DNA of 6,805 nucleotides from an uncultured Clostridia bacterium (GTDB lineage: Bacteria; Bacillota; Clostridia; Christensenellales; Pumilibacteraceae), in contig CAKQVV010000084.1 in assembly GCA_934277845.1 (NCBI GenBank), forward strand, positions 1 to 6,805. Direction: 5' to 3'. Below are positions 1-5,740 of the stretch, piece by piece. Under the pieces are notes generated by a model that did no database searches, was not told the origin of the DNA, and saw nothing but the letters and a program-made list of their open reading frames with translations. Every line of letters starts with the position of its first letter. Position 1 is the first letter of the stretch. The translations under genes and the position numbers were made by a program.

Positions 1-1
1 C

Positions 2-1702
2 ACCGTAATAGTAGACAATCTCGATACTGCGGTTAGTCTTGCGCGTTCTACCGGCTATGGGTTTAAAATAGTGACGCTGGAAGGCGAAGTTATCAATCCT
101 TTCGGTGCAATTACCGGCGGTAGCAAAAAGAACGATATCGCAAATATTTTCAGTCACGGCAGAGAACTCGGCGAACTTGAAAATATCGTAAAGAAACTTT
201 CCGACGAAATTGTCGCGCTTACAGACAAAAAAGAAAAATGTTCCGACGAAATAGATGCGGTGCAACACGCAATCAAGGCAGAGCAACAAGTAATTCACGA
301 ATGCGATGTCGAAATTGCCGCAAAAACCGAGACAAGGAACAAACTTGCCGCAGATATTGACGAGTTGTCCAGGACGATTGTCGAACTCGAACTTGATCGC
401 GAAAACGATATTAAACGTATCGCAGTTATCAATAACGATATTAACAGCGTCAGCGAACTTGAAGAACTTATAACGACGAAAAAACAAACGGCAAAGATGG
501 ATGACGAAACGCGCCGTCACCAGTTTGACGCGTTGAAAGCCGAGCGTGACGAGTTGCAGGAAAACATGACGAAAGCGCGCCTTGACGTTACTGAATTTGA
601 AAGCACGATCAAAGGACTCGATGCCGACATCGAGCGCATGCAGGCGGACATTAAAGATCTTGCCGAAAAAATCGAAGTTAATAACACCGAGATCGAGGAG
701 AACAAAAAGCAAATCGCGACAATTCAGGACGGTATCAGGTCCGACGAGCAGCGCGACGGCGATGCCGATGCGAAGCGAATCAAAGTTGTTCGCGAAAAGT
801 TAAATCATCTCGACGAATACAAGAGCGGTCTTCAGGATAAAGTAACTGCAACCGATAAGAACCGTATCGATCTTATGAACGAATTACAGCAACTTCGCGA
901 AAATAAAAACCGGGAAGAAATGTTGCTTTTAAAAGTCGATACCGATATCGAGCAAATGGAGCAGCGAATCAGGGAAGAATACGGGCTCGAATACGCCGAT
1001 TGCATTCAGTACAAGGAAGATGGGTACGACGTGACGCACGGTGTACAGGAAACTGGAAGGTTGAAACGCGCTATGAATGCGCTCGGCAACGTGAATATCG
1101 ATGCAATCGAAATGTCTAAAACCGTTGCGGCTGAATATGACGAGCTTAACAAGCAAAAAGAGGATCTCGACAGGGCGGAAGAAGACCTGCTGAAGATTAT
1201 AAAGGATTTATCCGATGAAATGCTTACTCGTTTTAATTCTCAGTTCTCGCAAATCCGTGCTAACTTTATCAAGATATTCAAAGAACTCTTTAACGGCGGC
1301 AATGCCGATCTTGAACTTCTCGACAGTGAAAATCCGCTCGAAGCCGGCATTGAGATCAAAGCGCAACCGCCGGAAAAGAAACTTCAATCAATATCGTTGT
1401 TGTCCGGCGGAGAAAAAGCACTGACCGCTATTGCGATTTTGTTTGCGATACTCAAACTTAAACCGATGCCTTTCTGCTTGTTGGACGAAATCGAGGCTGC
1501 GCTGGACGACGCAAACGCAGGACGTTTTGCGAAATATCTGCGCCGTTTCAGCGAAGATACGCAGTTTATCGTCATCACTCACCGTAAACCTACGATGGAA
1601 CTTGCCGACAGATTGTATGGCGTAACGATGGAAGAAAAGGGCGTAAGTAAGATTGTGTCCGTCAAGTTCGAGGACGCTGTTGCTACTGTAGACAAGGTTT
1701 AA
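2..1702 (+). CDS. smc: Chromosome partition protein SMC, C-terminal half (5' end outside window)
   Basis: SMC is an ATPase that forms the bacterial condensin ring with ScpA/ScpB and acts on the nucleoid. The reading frame is open from base 2, so the start lies upstream; 566 residues are visible, about half of the family's usual length near 1,180. Visible residues 1-44 are the end of the hinge (VTLEGEVINP, then GAITGG). A long charged, heptad-like coiled coil follows, to about residue 350. GNVNIDAIE (about 362-370) matches the conserved segment near the head. The C-terminal head carries the ABC signature LSGGEKAL (nt 1400-1423), Walker B FCLLDEIEAALDDAN (nt 1472-1516) with the catalytic Glu, and the H-loop ITHRK around nt 1574-1588. 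All C-lobe ATPase motifs are intact. The GTG at 71 is internal to the hinge and is not the start. ftsY follows after 34 nt, so co-transcription is likely. Identification is very secure. Confidence 0.98.
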   Translation, partial: TVIVDNLDTAVSLARSTGYGFKIVTLEGEVINPFGAITGGSKKNDIANIFSHGRELGELENIVKKLSDEIVALTDKKEKCSDEIDAVQHAIKAEQQVIHECDVEIAAKTETRNKLAADIDELSRTIVELELDRENDIKRIAVINNDINSVSELEELITTKKQTAKMDDETRRHQFDALKAERDELQENMTKARLDVTEFESTIKGLDADIERMQADIKDLAEKIEVNNTEIEENKKQIATIQDGIRSDEQRDGDADAKRIKVVREKLNHLDEYKSGLQDKVTATDKNRIDLMNELQQLRENKNREEMLLLKVDTDIEQMEQRIREEYGLEYADCIQYKEDGYDVTHGVQETGRLKRAMNALGNVNIDAIEMSKTVAAEYDELNKQKEDLDRAEEDLLKIIKDLSDEMLTRFNSQFSQIRANFIKIFKELFNGGNADLELLDSENPLEAGIEIKAQPPEKKLQSISLLSGGEKALTAIAILFAILKLKPMPFCLLDEIEAALDDANAGRFAKYLRRFSEDTQFIVITHRKPTMELADRLYGVTMEEKGVSKIVSVKFEDAVATVDKV

Positions 1703-1709
1703 AATAATT

Positions 1710-1725
1710 ATTATCCCTTGATAAT
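1710..1725 (+). other. Small AT-rich hairpin just before the ftsY Shine-Dalgarno
   Basis: ATTATC (1710-1715) and GATAAT (1720-1725) are perfectly complementary around a CCTT tetraloop. The AGGAGAA ribosome-binding site of ftsY begins one base after the complement (1727-1733). The stem is only 6 bp with a single G-C pair and has no following U-tract, so it is not a terminator. It could present the ribosome-binding site or be chance; it is weakly supported. Confidence 0.25.
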
Positions 1726-1736
1726 CAGGAGAAATT

Positions 1737-2636
1737 ATGGGCATTTTTGCAAAAATCAAAGCCGGACTAAAAAAGACAAAGGACGTAATTTCGTATAAGT
1801 TAAACAAATTGTTTACCGGCGGCGTTCTTGACGACGATTTTTACGACGAGTTGGAATACATTCTTTTGTCGGCCGATGTCGGAGCGACTACGACGGAACG
1901 AATTCTGGATGAACTTCATGACGTTGTGGATGAGAAAATGCTGCGTGATCGCGCCGACGTAAAGGATGAATTAAAGCGCATAATGGTCGATATTCTAGAC
2001 GAGAATCCAAAACCCGAATACGAATATCCGCTCGTCATTATGGTTTCCGGCGTGAACGGCGTCGGAAAAACCACGGCAATGGGCAAACTGGCAAAGAAAT
2101 TCAAAAGCGAAGGCAAGTCTGTTTTACTTGTTGCCGCCGACACTTTCCGTGCAGCTGCCGCCGATCAGCTTACTGTATGGGCGGAGCGAGCGGGGGTGAG
2201 AATTGTCAAGCAAGCCGAAGGAGCGGATCCCGGTTCGGTTGTATTCGATGCGCTAACTAGTGCAAAAGCAAAAAATATCGACGTGGTGCTTATCGATACC
2301 GCAGGCAGACTCCATAATAAAAAGAATCTTATGGACGAACTCGGCAAAATTTCTCGAATCATTGATAGGGAAATGCCGGAAGCGTTGTGCCTCAATTACA
2401 TCGTTCTCGATGCCACTACCGGTCAGAACGCGCTCTCGCAGGTTGACGTTTTCAATGAGGCGGTCGATATCGACGGAATTATTTTAACTAAACTCGACGG
2501 TACGGCAAAAGGCGGCGTAGTGCTTGCGATTGCCGGGAATCTCGAAGTTCCGGTAGTGTATATCGGCGTGGGAGAGGGAATCGACGATCTGGAAGATTTC
2601 GATTCAGAAGCATTTATTGATGCAATCGTCGAATAA
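1737..2636 (+). CDS. ftsY: Signal recognition particle receptor FtsY
   Basis: FtsY is the membrane-associated SRP receptor GTPase; it docks with Ffh so that ribosomes making membrane proteins reach the Sec translocon, and both GTPases hydrolyse GTP together. The 299 residues form an N domain (about 1-95) and a G domain (about 96-299). Motifs seen: G1 GVNGVGKTT (105-113), DTFRAAAADQL (135-145), G3 DTAGR (187-191), DATTGQ (225-230), G4 TKLDG (251-255) and the closing loop GVGEGIDDL (277-285). The long acidic A domain of enterobacterial FtsY is absent; the protein starts with a short basic amphipathic stretch (MGIFAKIKAGLKKT), typical of Gram-positive FtsY and suited to lipid contact. The ATG has AGGAGAA at 1727-1733. 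It follows smc by 34 nt. The downstream hairpin at 2675-2708 is a plausible end for this transcript. Confidence 0.98.
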   Translation: MGIFAKIKAGLKKTKDVISYKLNKLFTGGVLDDDFYDELEYILLSADVGATTTERILDELHDVVDEKMLRDRADVKDELKRIMVDILDENPKPEYEYPLVIMVSGVNGVGKTTAMGKLAKKFKSEGKSVLLVAADTFRAAAADQLTVWAERAGVRIVKQAEGADPGSVVFDALTSAKAKNIDVVLIDTAGRLHNKKNLMDELGKISRIIDREMPEALCLNYIVLDATTGQNALSQVDVFNEAVDIDGIILTKLDGTAKGGVVLAIAGNLEVPVVYIGVGEGIDDLEDFDSEAFIDAIVE

Positions 2637-2641
2637 AACGC

Positions 2642-2670
2642 TTGACAAGTATGAATAAATAGTGTATTCT
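2642..2670 (+). promoter_or_regulatory. Predicted sigma-A-type promoter for ylxM–ffh
   Basis: A perfect TTGACA -35 box (2642-2647) is followed, after exactly 17 nt, by TATTCT (2665-2670), a 4-of-6 match to the -10 consensus. The -35 begins 5 nt after the ftsY stop codon. The predicted start point, about 2676-2678, lies inside the left arm of the hairpin at 2675-2698. This places the ATG at 2673 upstream of the transcript, which argues for the later GTG start of ylxM. The prediction is from consensus matching only. Confidence 0.7.
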
Positions 2671-2674
2671 ATAT

Positions 2675-2708
2675 GTGTAAAGTCAATCGGCTTTACACTT
2701 TATTTTTT
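2675..2708 (+). terminator. Terminator-shaped hairpin with U-tract between ftsY and ylxM
   Basis: GTGTAAAG (2675-2682) and CTTTACAC (2691-2698) are perfect 8-nt complements. A U·G and a C-G pair can extend the stem to 10 bp around an AATC tetraloop (2685-2688). Positions 2699-2708 are nine T and one A, the layout of a Rho-independent terminator. It would end the smc–ftsY transcript and insulate ylxM–ffh. Because its left arm overlaps the predicted ylxM start point, it could instead act as a 5'-end hairpin on the new mRNA, or as a DNA operator, since the arms form a symmetric 24-bp site. The structure is clear; the role is inferred. Confidence 0.65.
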
Positions 2709-2723
2709 CAAAAAGGTTCGGAA

Positions 2724-3059
2724 GTGAAAAAAAATCTTCAGATAAGCGAACTTAACGATGTATACGGAGCGTTGCTTACCGAGCATCAGCATGATGTTTT
2801 GACTAACTATTACGACTACGATTTATCGTTAGCGGAAATAGCAGAAAATGACGGAGTGTCGCGTCAAGCCGTCCGGGATGCTATTGTGAAAGCCGAAGAA
2901 CAGTTGGCTGTTTTTGAAGAGAAACTTGGACTGTTGGAGAAGAGCGAGCGAGATCGCGAAGAAGCAAATGTGGCTTTAAAAGCACTGTGCGAAGGAAATA
3001 CTGAGCCTGCAAAAGTATTTTTAACCAGAATCGCGGCGGAAGCGATGTCAAGGAGTTAG
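2724..3059 (+). CDS. ylxM: YlxM family SRP-associated helix-turn-helix protein
   Basis: YlxM proteins are small helix-turn-helix proteins encoded beside ffh in Gram-positives and reported to associate with and modulate the SRP GTPases; they resemble sigma factor region 4 but are not established transcription regulators. From the GTG at 2724 the product has 111 residues, the family's usual size. Residues 8-34 match the conserved start (LNDVYGALLTEHQHDVLTNYYDYD in part), and the HTH lies at about 35-61, with SLAEIAENDGVSRQAV in the middle. The C-terminal half is helical and charged. I prefer GTG 2724 because AAAAGG (2711-2716) sits 7 nt upstream. The in-frame ATG at 2673 would add 17 residues unlike the family (MCKVNRLYTLFFQ), encoded by the hairpin and U-tract. 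The stop lies 1 nt before ffh, whose ribosome-binding site is inside ylxM, so coupled translation is likely. Confidence 0.93.
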   Translation: MKKNLQISELNDVYGALLTEHQHDVLTNYYDYDLSLAEIAENDGVSRQAVRDAIVKAEEQLAVFEEKLGLLEKSERDREEANVALKALCEGNTEPAKVFLTRIAAEAMSRS

Positions 3060-3060
3060 A

Positions 3061-4398
3061 ATGGCTGTATTCAGCGGATTAAGCGAAAAACTGAATCATA
3101 TTTTCAGCAAAATCAAATCTCGCGGAAAACTTACCGAACTCGAGATAAAACAGGCTATGCGAGAAATCAGAATTGCGCTTTTGGAAGCGGACGTAAATTT
3201 CGGCGTGGTCAAAAGTTTTATTGCAAAAGTCAGTGAAAAAGCGGTGGGTGAGCAAGTACTGAACAGTCTGACGCCCGGTCAGCAAGTCGTGAAACTCGTG
3301 AATGACGAACTTATCGAGTTGATGGGAAGTACTAATTCCGGTCTTACCGTTTCTCCCAAGCCGCCTACGGTCATAATGCTTTGCGGCTTGCAGGGCACGG
3401 GTAAAACCACAATGTGCGGAAAGTTGTCGCAGTACCTTATAAAGCAAGGTAAAAAACCGTTGCTGGTCGCGTGCGACATTTACAGGCCGGCTGCAATCAA
3501 TCAGTTGAAAGTAGTCGGGAAAAGCGTAAATACCGAGGTGTACGAGCGCGGAACGCAAAAACCCGCTAAAACGGCGAAAGAGGCGATAGAGTACGCAAAC
3601 TCCAAAGGTTACGATACCGTAATTATTGATACGGCGGGACGTTTGCATATCGACGAAGCGTTGATGGAAGAACTCAAGGAAGTTAAACGTACGGTCGGAC
3701 CGAGCGAAATTCTTCTGACGGTCGACGCTATGACCGGACAAGATGCGGTAACGGTAGCCACTGCGTTTAACGAACAACTTGATATTACCGGTGTAATTCT
3801 TACTAAACTTGACGGCGATACACGTGGCGGTGCGGCACTTTCAATCAAAGCAGTTACCGGTAAACCTATCAAGTTTTGCGGCACCGGTGAAAAATCCGGT
3901 GACATCGAACCGTTCTATCCGGATCGTATGGCTTCGCGAATACTCGGCATGGGCGATGTTCTTACTCTTATCGAAAAGGCTCAGTCTGCGGTAAGCGAAG
4001 AAGAAATGAAGCAAATGGAGAAGAAGTTCCGTGAATCGAGTTTTACGCTTGACGACTTTCTTGTCCAGTTTGAAAGCATGAAAAAGATGGGCAATATCAA
4101 CGAACTTATCGGTATGATGCCCGGCATGTCTAACATGAAAATATCCGAAAAGGATATCGACGAAACACGTATCGAGAAATTCAAAGCGATAATTCGTTCG
4201 ATGACGAAGCAGGAGCGCGAGCATCCCGAAATTATCAAGTCGACGCGTCGCAAACGCATTGCCGACGGTAGCGGAACTACCGTGCAGGACGTAAATCAAC
4301 TTTTGAAACAATTTGATCAGACGAAGGAATTGATGCGAAAAATGCGTAACGGTTCTTTCAACATGAAAGGCGGCGGGAAACGCAGGTTCCCGTTTTGA
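3061..4398 (+). CDS. ffh: Signal recognition particle protein Ffh (SRP54)
   Basis: Ffh is the protein subunit of the SRP: it binds SRP RNA and the signal sequence of nascent membrane proteins, then pairs with FtsY. The 445 residues match the family's usual length. The N domain is about 1-100. The G domain has G1 GLQGTGKTT (109-117), DIYRPAAINQL (139-149), DTAGR (190-194), DAMTGQ (222-227), TKLDGDTRGG (248-257) and GTGEKSGDIEPF (274-285). The M domain (about 300-430) holds the methionine-containing finger-loop region (GMMPGMSNM, 351-359) and the RNA-binding motif RRKRIADGSG (396-405). The tail is Gly/Lys/Arg-rich. AAGGAG at 3050-3055 precedes the ATG by 5 nt. No SRP RNA gene (ffs) was found in the window. 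Identification is very secure. Confidence 0.99.
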   Translation: MAVFSGLSEKLNHIFSKIKSRGKLTELEIKQAMREIRIALLEADVNFGVVKSFIAKVSEKAVGEQVLNSLTPGQQVVKLVNDELIELMGSTNSGLTVSPKPPTVIMLCGLQGTGKTTMCGKLSQYLIKQGKKPLLVACDIYRPAAINQLKVVGKSVNTEVYERGTQKPAKTAKEAIEYANSKGYDTVIIDTAGRLHIDEALMEELKEVKRTVGPSEILLTVDAMTGQDAVTVATAFNEQLDITGVILTKLDGDTRGGAALSIKAVTGKPIKFCGTGEKSGDIEPFYPDRMASRILGMGDVLTLIEKAQSAVSEEEMKQMEKKFRESSFTLDDFLVQFESMKKMGNINELIGMMPGMSNMKISEKDIDETRIEKFKAIIRSMTKQEREHPEIIKSTRRKRIADGSGTTVQDVNQLLKQFDQTKELMRKMRNGSFNMKGGGKRRFPF

Positions 4399-4466
4399 AA
4401 AACGTTTAGTTTAATGTCGGTATAAAACCGCTTTAATAAGTAATTTTATTTCAAGGAGAAAGAAAT

Positions 4467-4760
4467 ATGGCAGTTAAAATCAGACTCACCCGTCTGGGTG
4501 ACAAGAAATCCCCGTTTTACCGAGTCGTAGTTGCGGATTCGAGGTCGCCTCGCGACGGTAAGTTCATCGATATAGTCGGTACTTACAATCCGAAAACTCA
4601 ACCCGCCGAAGTTAAAATCGATGTCGAAAAGGTTAAAACCTGGATTGCAAACGGCGCTCAACCCACCGATACCACCCGTGCATTGCTTGTCGGTGCCGGT
4701 GTTCTCGAACCGAAGGCTATGCCGGCTAAAACTAACGCTGTAAAGAAGAAAAAGGACTAA
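4467..4760 (+). CDS. rpsP: Small ribosomal subunit protein bS16
   Basis: bS16 binds 16S rRNA in the 5' domain and helps early 30S assembly. The 97-residue product begins with the diagnostic MAVKIRLTRLGDKKSPFYRV, keeps the conserved ADSRSPRDGKFIDIVG and YNP core (about 23-42), and has NGAQPTDTTRALL at about 62-74. The C-terminal extension (about 82-97, Ala/Lys-rich, ending KKKKD) makes it slightly longer than short homologues and could contact rRNA. AAGGAGA at 4454-4460 gives a strong ribosome-binding site for the ATG. The gene ends in tandem stops, TAATAA (4758-4763). It lies 68 nt after ffh with no convincing terminator between, so read-through from the ylxM promoter is likely. Identification is secure. 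Confidence 0.98.
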   Translation: MAVKIRLTRLGDKKSPFYRVVVADSRSPRDGKFIDIVGTYNPKTQPAEVKIDVEKVKTWIANGAQPTDTTRALLVGAGVLEPKAMPAKTNAVKKKKD

Positions 4761-4822
4761 TAAGGTATCTTTAACCTTTAACTTTTTGATTATTGCGTGT
4801 CTTAACGCGGACAGGAGTCTAT

Positions 4823-5056
4823 ATGGTAGAACTGGTTAAGTTTATAGTGACCGGACTCGTCGACAAAAAGGACGAAGTCGAGGTTGCGATGGGCGATGAA
4901 AACACAGTAAATATTAAGGTTGACAAGTCCGACATGGGTAAGGTTATCGGGAAGGACGGCAGAATTGCCAAGGCAATTCGCACGATCGTTAAAGCGGCCG
5001 GAAGTAAAGAAGGCGTTAAATATACCGTAACCATACTCGAATCGGACGAGATGTAA
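4823..5056 (+). CDS. khpA: KH-domain RNA-binding protein KhpA
   Basis: KhpA (YlqC family) is a small RNA-binding protein; in Gram-positives it pairs with KhpB/EloR (Jag) and affects elongation growth and RNA metabolism. The 77 residues are almost entirely one KH domain. VIGKDGRIAKAIRTIVKAA (41-59) contains the GxxG RNA-contact loop GKDG (43-46). The start MVELVKFIVTGLVDKKDEVEV is typical of the family. I place the start at the ATG at 4823, 5 nt after AGGAG (4813-4817). A longer frame from a TTG at 4793 would add ten residues (LRVLTRTGVY) with no family match and would bury the ribosome-binding site in coding sequence. It lies 62 nt after rpsP, as often found in Firmicutes. Confidence 0.95.
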   Translation: MVELVKFIVTGLVDKKDEVEVAMGDENTVNIKVDKSDMGKVIGKDGRIAKAIRTIVKAAGSKEGVKYTVTILESDEM

Positions 5057-5065
5057 ATCCGTTAT

Positions 5066-5110
5066 TATATCTTTCAGAGAGCCGTTGTTATGACTCTCTG
5101 ATTTGATATA
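5066..5110 (+). other. Two-part stem-loop downstream of khpA
   Basis: TCAGAGAG (5074-5081) pairs perfectly with CTCTCTGA (5094-5101) around a 12-nt loop. Outside it, TATATC (5066-5071) pairs with GATATA (5105-5110) across a small U-rich internal loop (TT against TTT). Within the loop, a C·A mismatch followed by CGT (5083-5085) opposite ATG (5090-5092) allows three more pairs and a TGTT tetraloop. No U-run follows, so it is not a classical intrinsic terminator. It may protect the 3' end of rpsP–khpA mRNA, mark a processing point, or belong to a structured leader for rimM. Confidence 0.55.
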
Positions 5111-5130
5111 TCGGTGAATTGTAAAAAAAT

Positions 5131-5156
5131 CATAGTACTATGTCAGACATAGTATG
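5131..5156. repeat. Overlapping palindromes and direct repeat, operator-like, upstream of rimM
   Basis: TACTATGTCAGACATAGTA (5136-5154) is a perfect 19-nt inverted repeat centred on A5145. It overlaps a second perfect palindrome, CATAGTACTATG (5131-5142). CATAGTA also occurs as a direct repeat (5131-5137 and 5148-5154). Three CATAGTA-like half-sites in alternating orientation therefore lie within 26 bp. In RNA the larger repeat gives an 8-bp stem with a CAG triloop; in DNA it looks like a dimeric regulator site. No regulator gene is adjacent and I do not recognise the motif. Confidence 0.5.
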
Positions 5157-5195
5157 AGTTGTCGGGCTACTTTTGCCTGTATTATGAGTAAATAA
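5154..5195 (+). other. Possible 13-codon leader ORF overlapping the rimM start
   Basis: An ATG at 5154 opens a frame of 13 codons, MSCRATFACIMSK, ending in TAA at 5193-5195. The last A of this stop is the first A of the rimM ATG (TAATG), the layout seen in translationally coupled genes. Its ATG begins at the last base of the 19-nt inverted repeat. An internal ATG at 5184 would give a three-codon version with the same stop. Neither start has a clear Shine-Dalgarno, and a frame this short is easily due to chance. Confidence 0.2.
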
Positions 5196-5704
5196 TGAAA
5201 GATTATATTACTATCGGACAAATCGTGCGGGCTGCAGGTATTCGCGGAGAAGTCAAGGTTAAACCGCTTACCGACGATCCGAATCGTTTCAGACAGTTGA
5301 GAACGGTTTATATCGGAGGAAGACCGTACAGGATAGAGGCGTTGCGTCTGGACGGCGATTTTGTGTATTTACGTTTCAGCGGAATATCGGATAGAAACAC
5401 TGCGGAAACACTTAAAGACGAGTTTATAGAAATTGACAGAGTTAACTCCGTTGCTTTGGAAGAAGGCAGTTATTTTATTGCAGACATAATAGGGTGTAAT
5501 TTATATATGTCCGACGGAGAGTCCTTCGGCAAAGTTACGGAAGTTAATCAATACGGTGCAGCCGACGTCTTTACTGCTTTTGACGGCGTTAAGACCGTGA
5601 GATTTCCGTTTCTGAAAAAAATGATTGTGAAAGTCGACGTGGAAAACAGTGTTATTATCGTCGATAAAAAAACGTTTGACGAAGTAAGCGTTTATGACGA
5701 TTAA
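5195..5704 (+). CDS. rimM: Ribosome maturation factor RimM
   Basis: RimM assists maturation of the 30S head: it binds uS19 and supports 16S rRNA processing. The product is 169 residues, normal for the family. The N-terminal RimM barrel starts with the characteristic ITIGQIVRAAGIRGEVKVKPLTDDPNRF region (about 5-32 in all). The C-terminal PRC-barrel starts near residue 91 (GSYFIADIIGCNLY in part), with YGAADVF (120-126) and the conserved FPFLKKMIVKVDVEN (137-151). The ATG at 5195 is the first possible start, because an in-frame TAA sits at 5189-5191. There is no good Shine-Dalgarno: only GAG (5186-5188) is at a suitable distance, in contrast to the strong sites of the neighbours. Initiation may therefore depend on coupling to an upstream frame or on A/U-rich leader sequence. 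trmD follows after 36 nt. Confidence 0.97.
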   Translation: MKDYITIGQIVRAAGIRGEVKVKPLTDDPNRFRQLRTVYIGGRPYRIEALRLDGDFVYLRFSGISDRNTAETLKDEFIEIDRVNSVALEEGSYFIADIIGCNLYMSDGESFGKVTEVNQYGAADVFTAFDGVKTVRFPFLKKMIVKVDVENSVIIVDKKTFDEVSVYDD

Positions 5705-5710
5705 GTACGT

Positions 5711-5733
5711 TTTTCAACCGGATTGAAGGCGGT
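5711..5733 (+). promoter_or_regulatory. trmD ribosome-binding site partly covered by a hairpin
   Basis: AAGGCGGT (5726-5733) differs from the ideal AAGGAGGT at one base and lies 7 nt before the TTG at 5741, which decides the trmD start. TTTTCAA (5711-5717) can pair with TTGAAGG (5723-5729) over a CCGGA loop, giving five Watson-Crick and two G·U pairs. This would cover the AAGG half of the ribosome-binding site. The stem is weak, so any effect would be a moderate damping of initiation. The ribosome-binding site is convincing; the hairpin is tentative. Confidence 0.5.
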
Positions 5734-5740
5734 GTATAAA

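Noticed and set aside
71..73. GTG at 71 as the smc start
   Set aside because: The frame is open back to base 2 and the upstream residues continue the SMC hinge; the gene is simply cut by the window edge.
1400..1585. Possible stand-alone ABC ATPase or RecN/Rad50-like protein
   Set aside because: The hinge remnant, the long coiled coil and the exact SMC forms of the signature, Walker B and H-loop motifs, together with ftsY downstream, identify SMC.
3079..3777. Long antisense frame (232 codons) opposite ffh
   Set aside because: It lies wholly opposite the conserved N and G domains of Ffh, has no ribosome-binding site, and its translation resembles no family; it is a by-product of codon use on the + strand. 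The same holds for the antisense frames opposite smc (1388-1807), ffh (3841-4311) and trmD (5762-6076).
4395..4430. TTGAAA and TATAAA as a possible promoter before rpsP, plus the CGGT/ACCG hairpin at 4418-4430
   Set aside because: The spacing between the boxes is 20 nt, too long, and the hairpin has only four pairs with no U-tract.
4762..4787. AAGGT/ACCTT inverted repeat followed by a short T-run after rpsP
   Set aside because: The stem is only 5 bp with a 7-nt loop, and the T-run starts several bases later; too weak to call a terminator, and khpA is normally co-transcribed with rpsP.
4793..4822. Extended khpA start at TTG 4793
   Set aside because: The extra ten residues do not match the family, and the AGGAG at 4813-4817 points to the ATG at 4823.
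5159..5185. TTGTCG and TATTAT as a possible promoter giving a leaderless rimM mRNA
   Set aside because: TATTAT is a good -10 match, but the -35 is poor (three of six) and the spacing is 15 nt. It is not strong enough to list as a feature, although a start near 5192 would be interesting if mapped.
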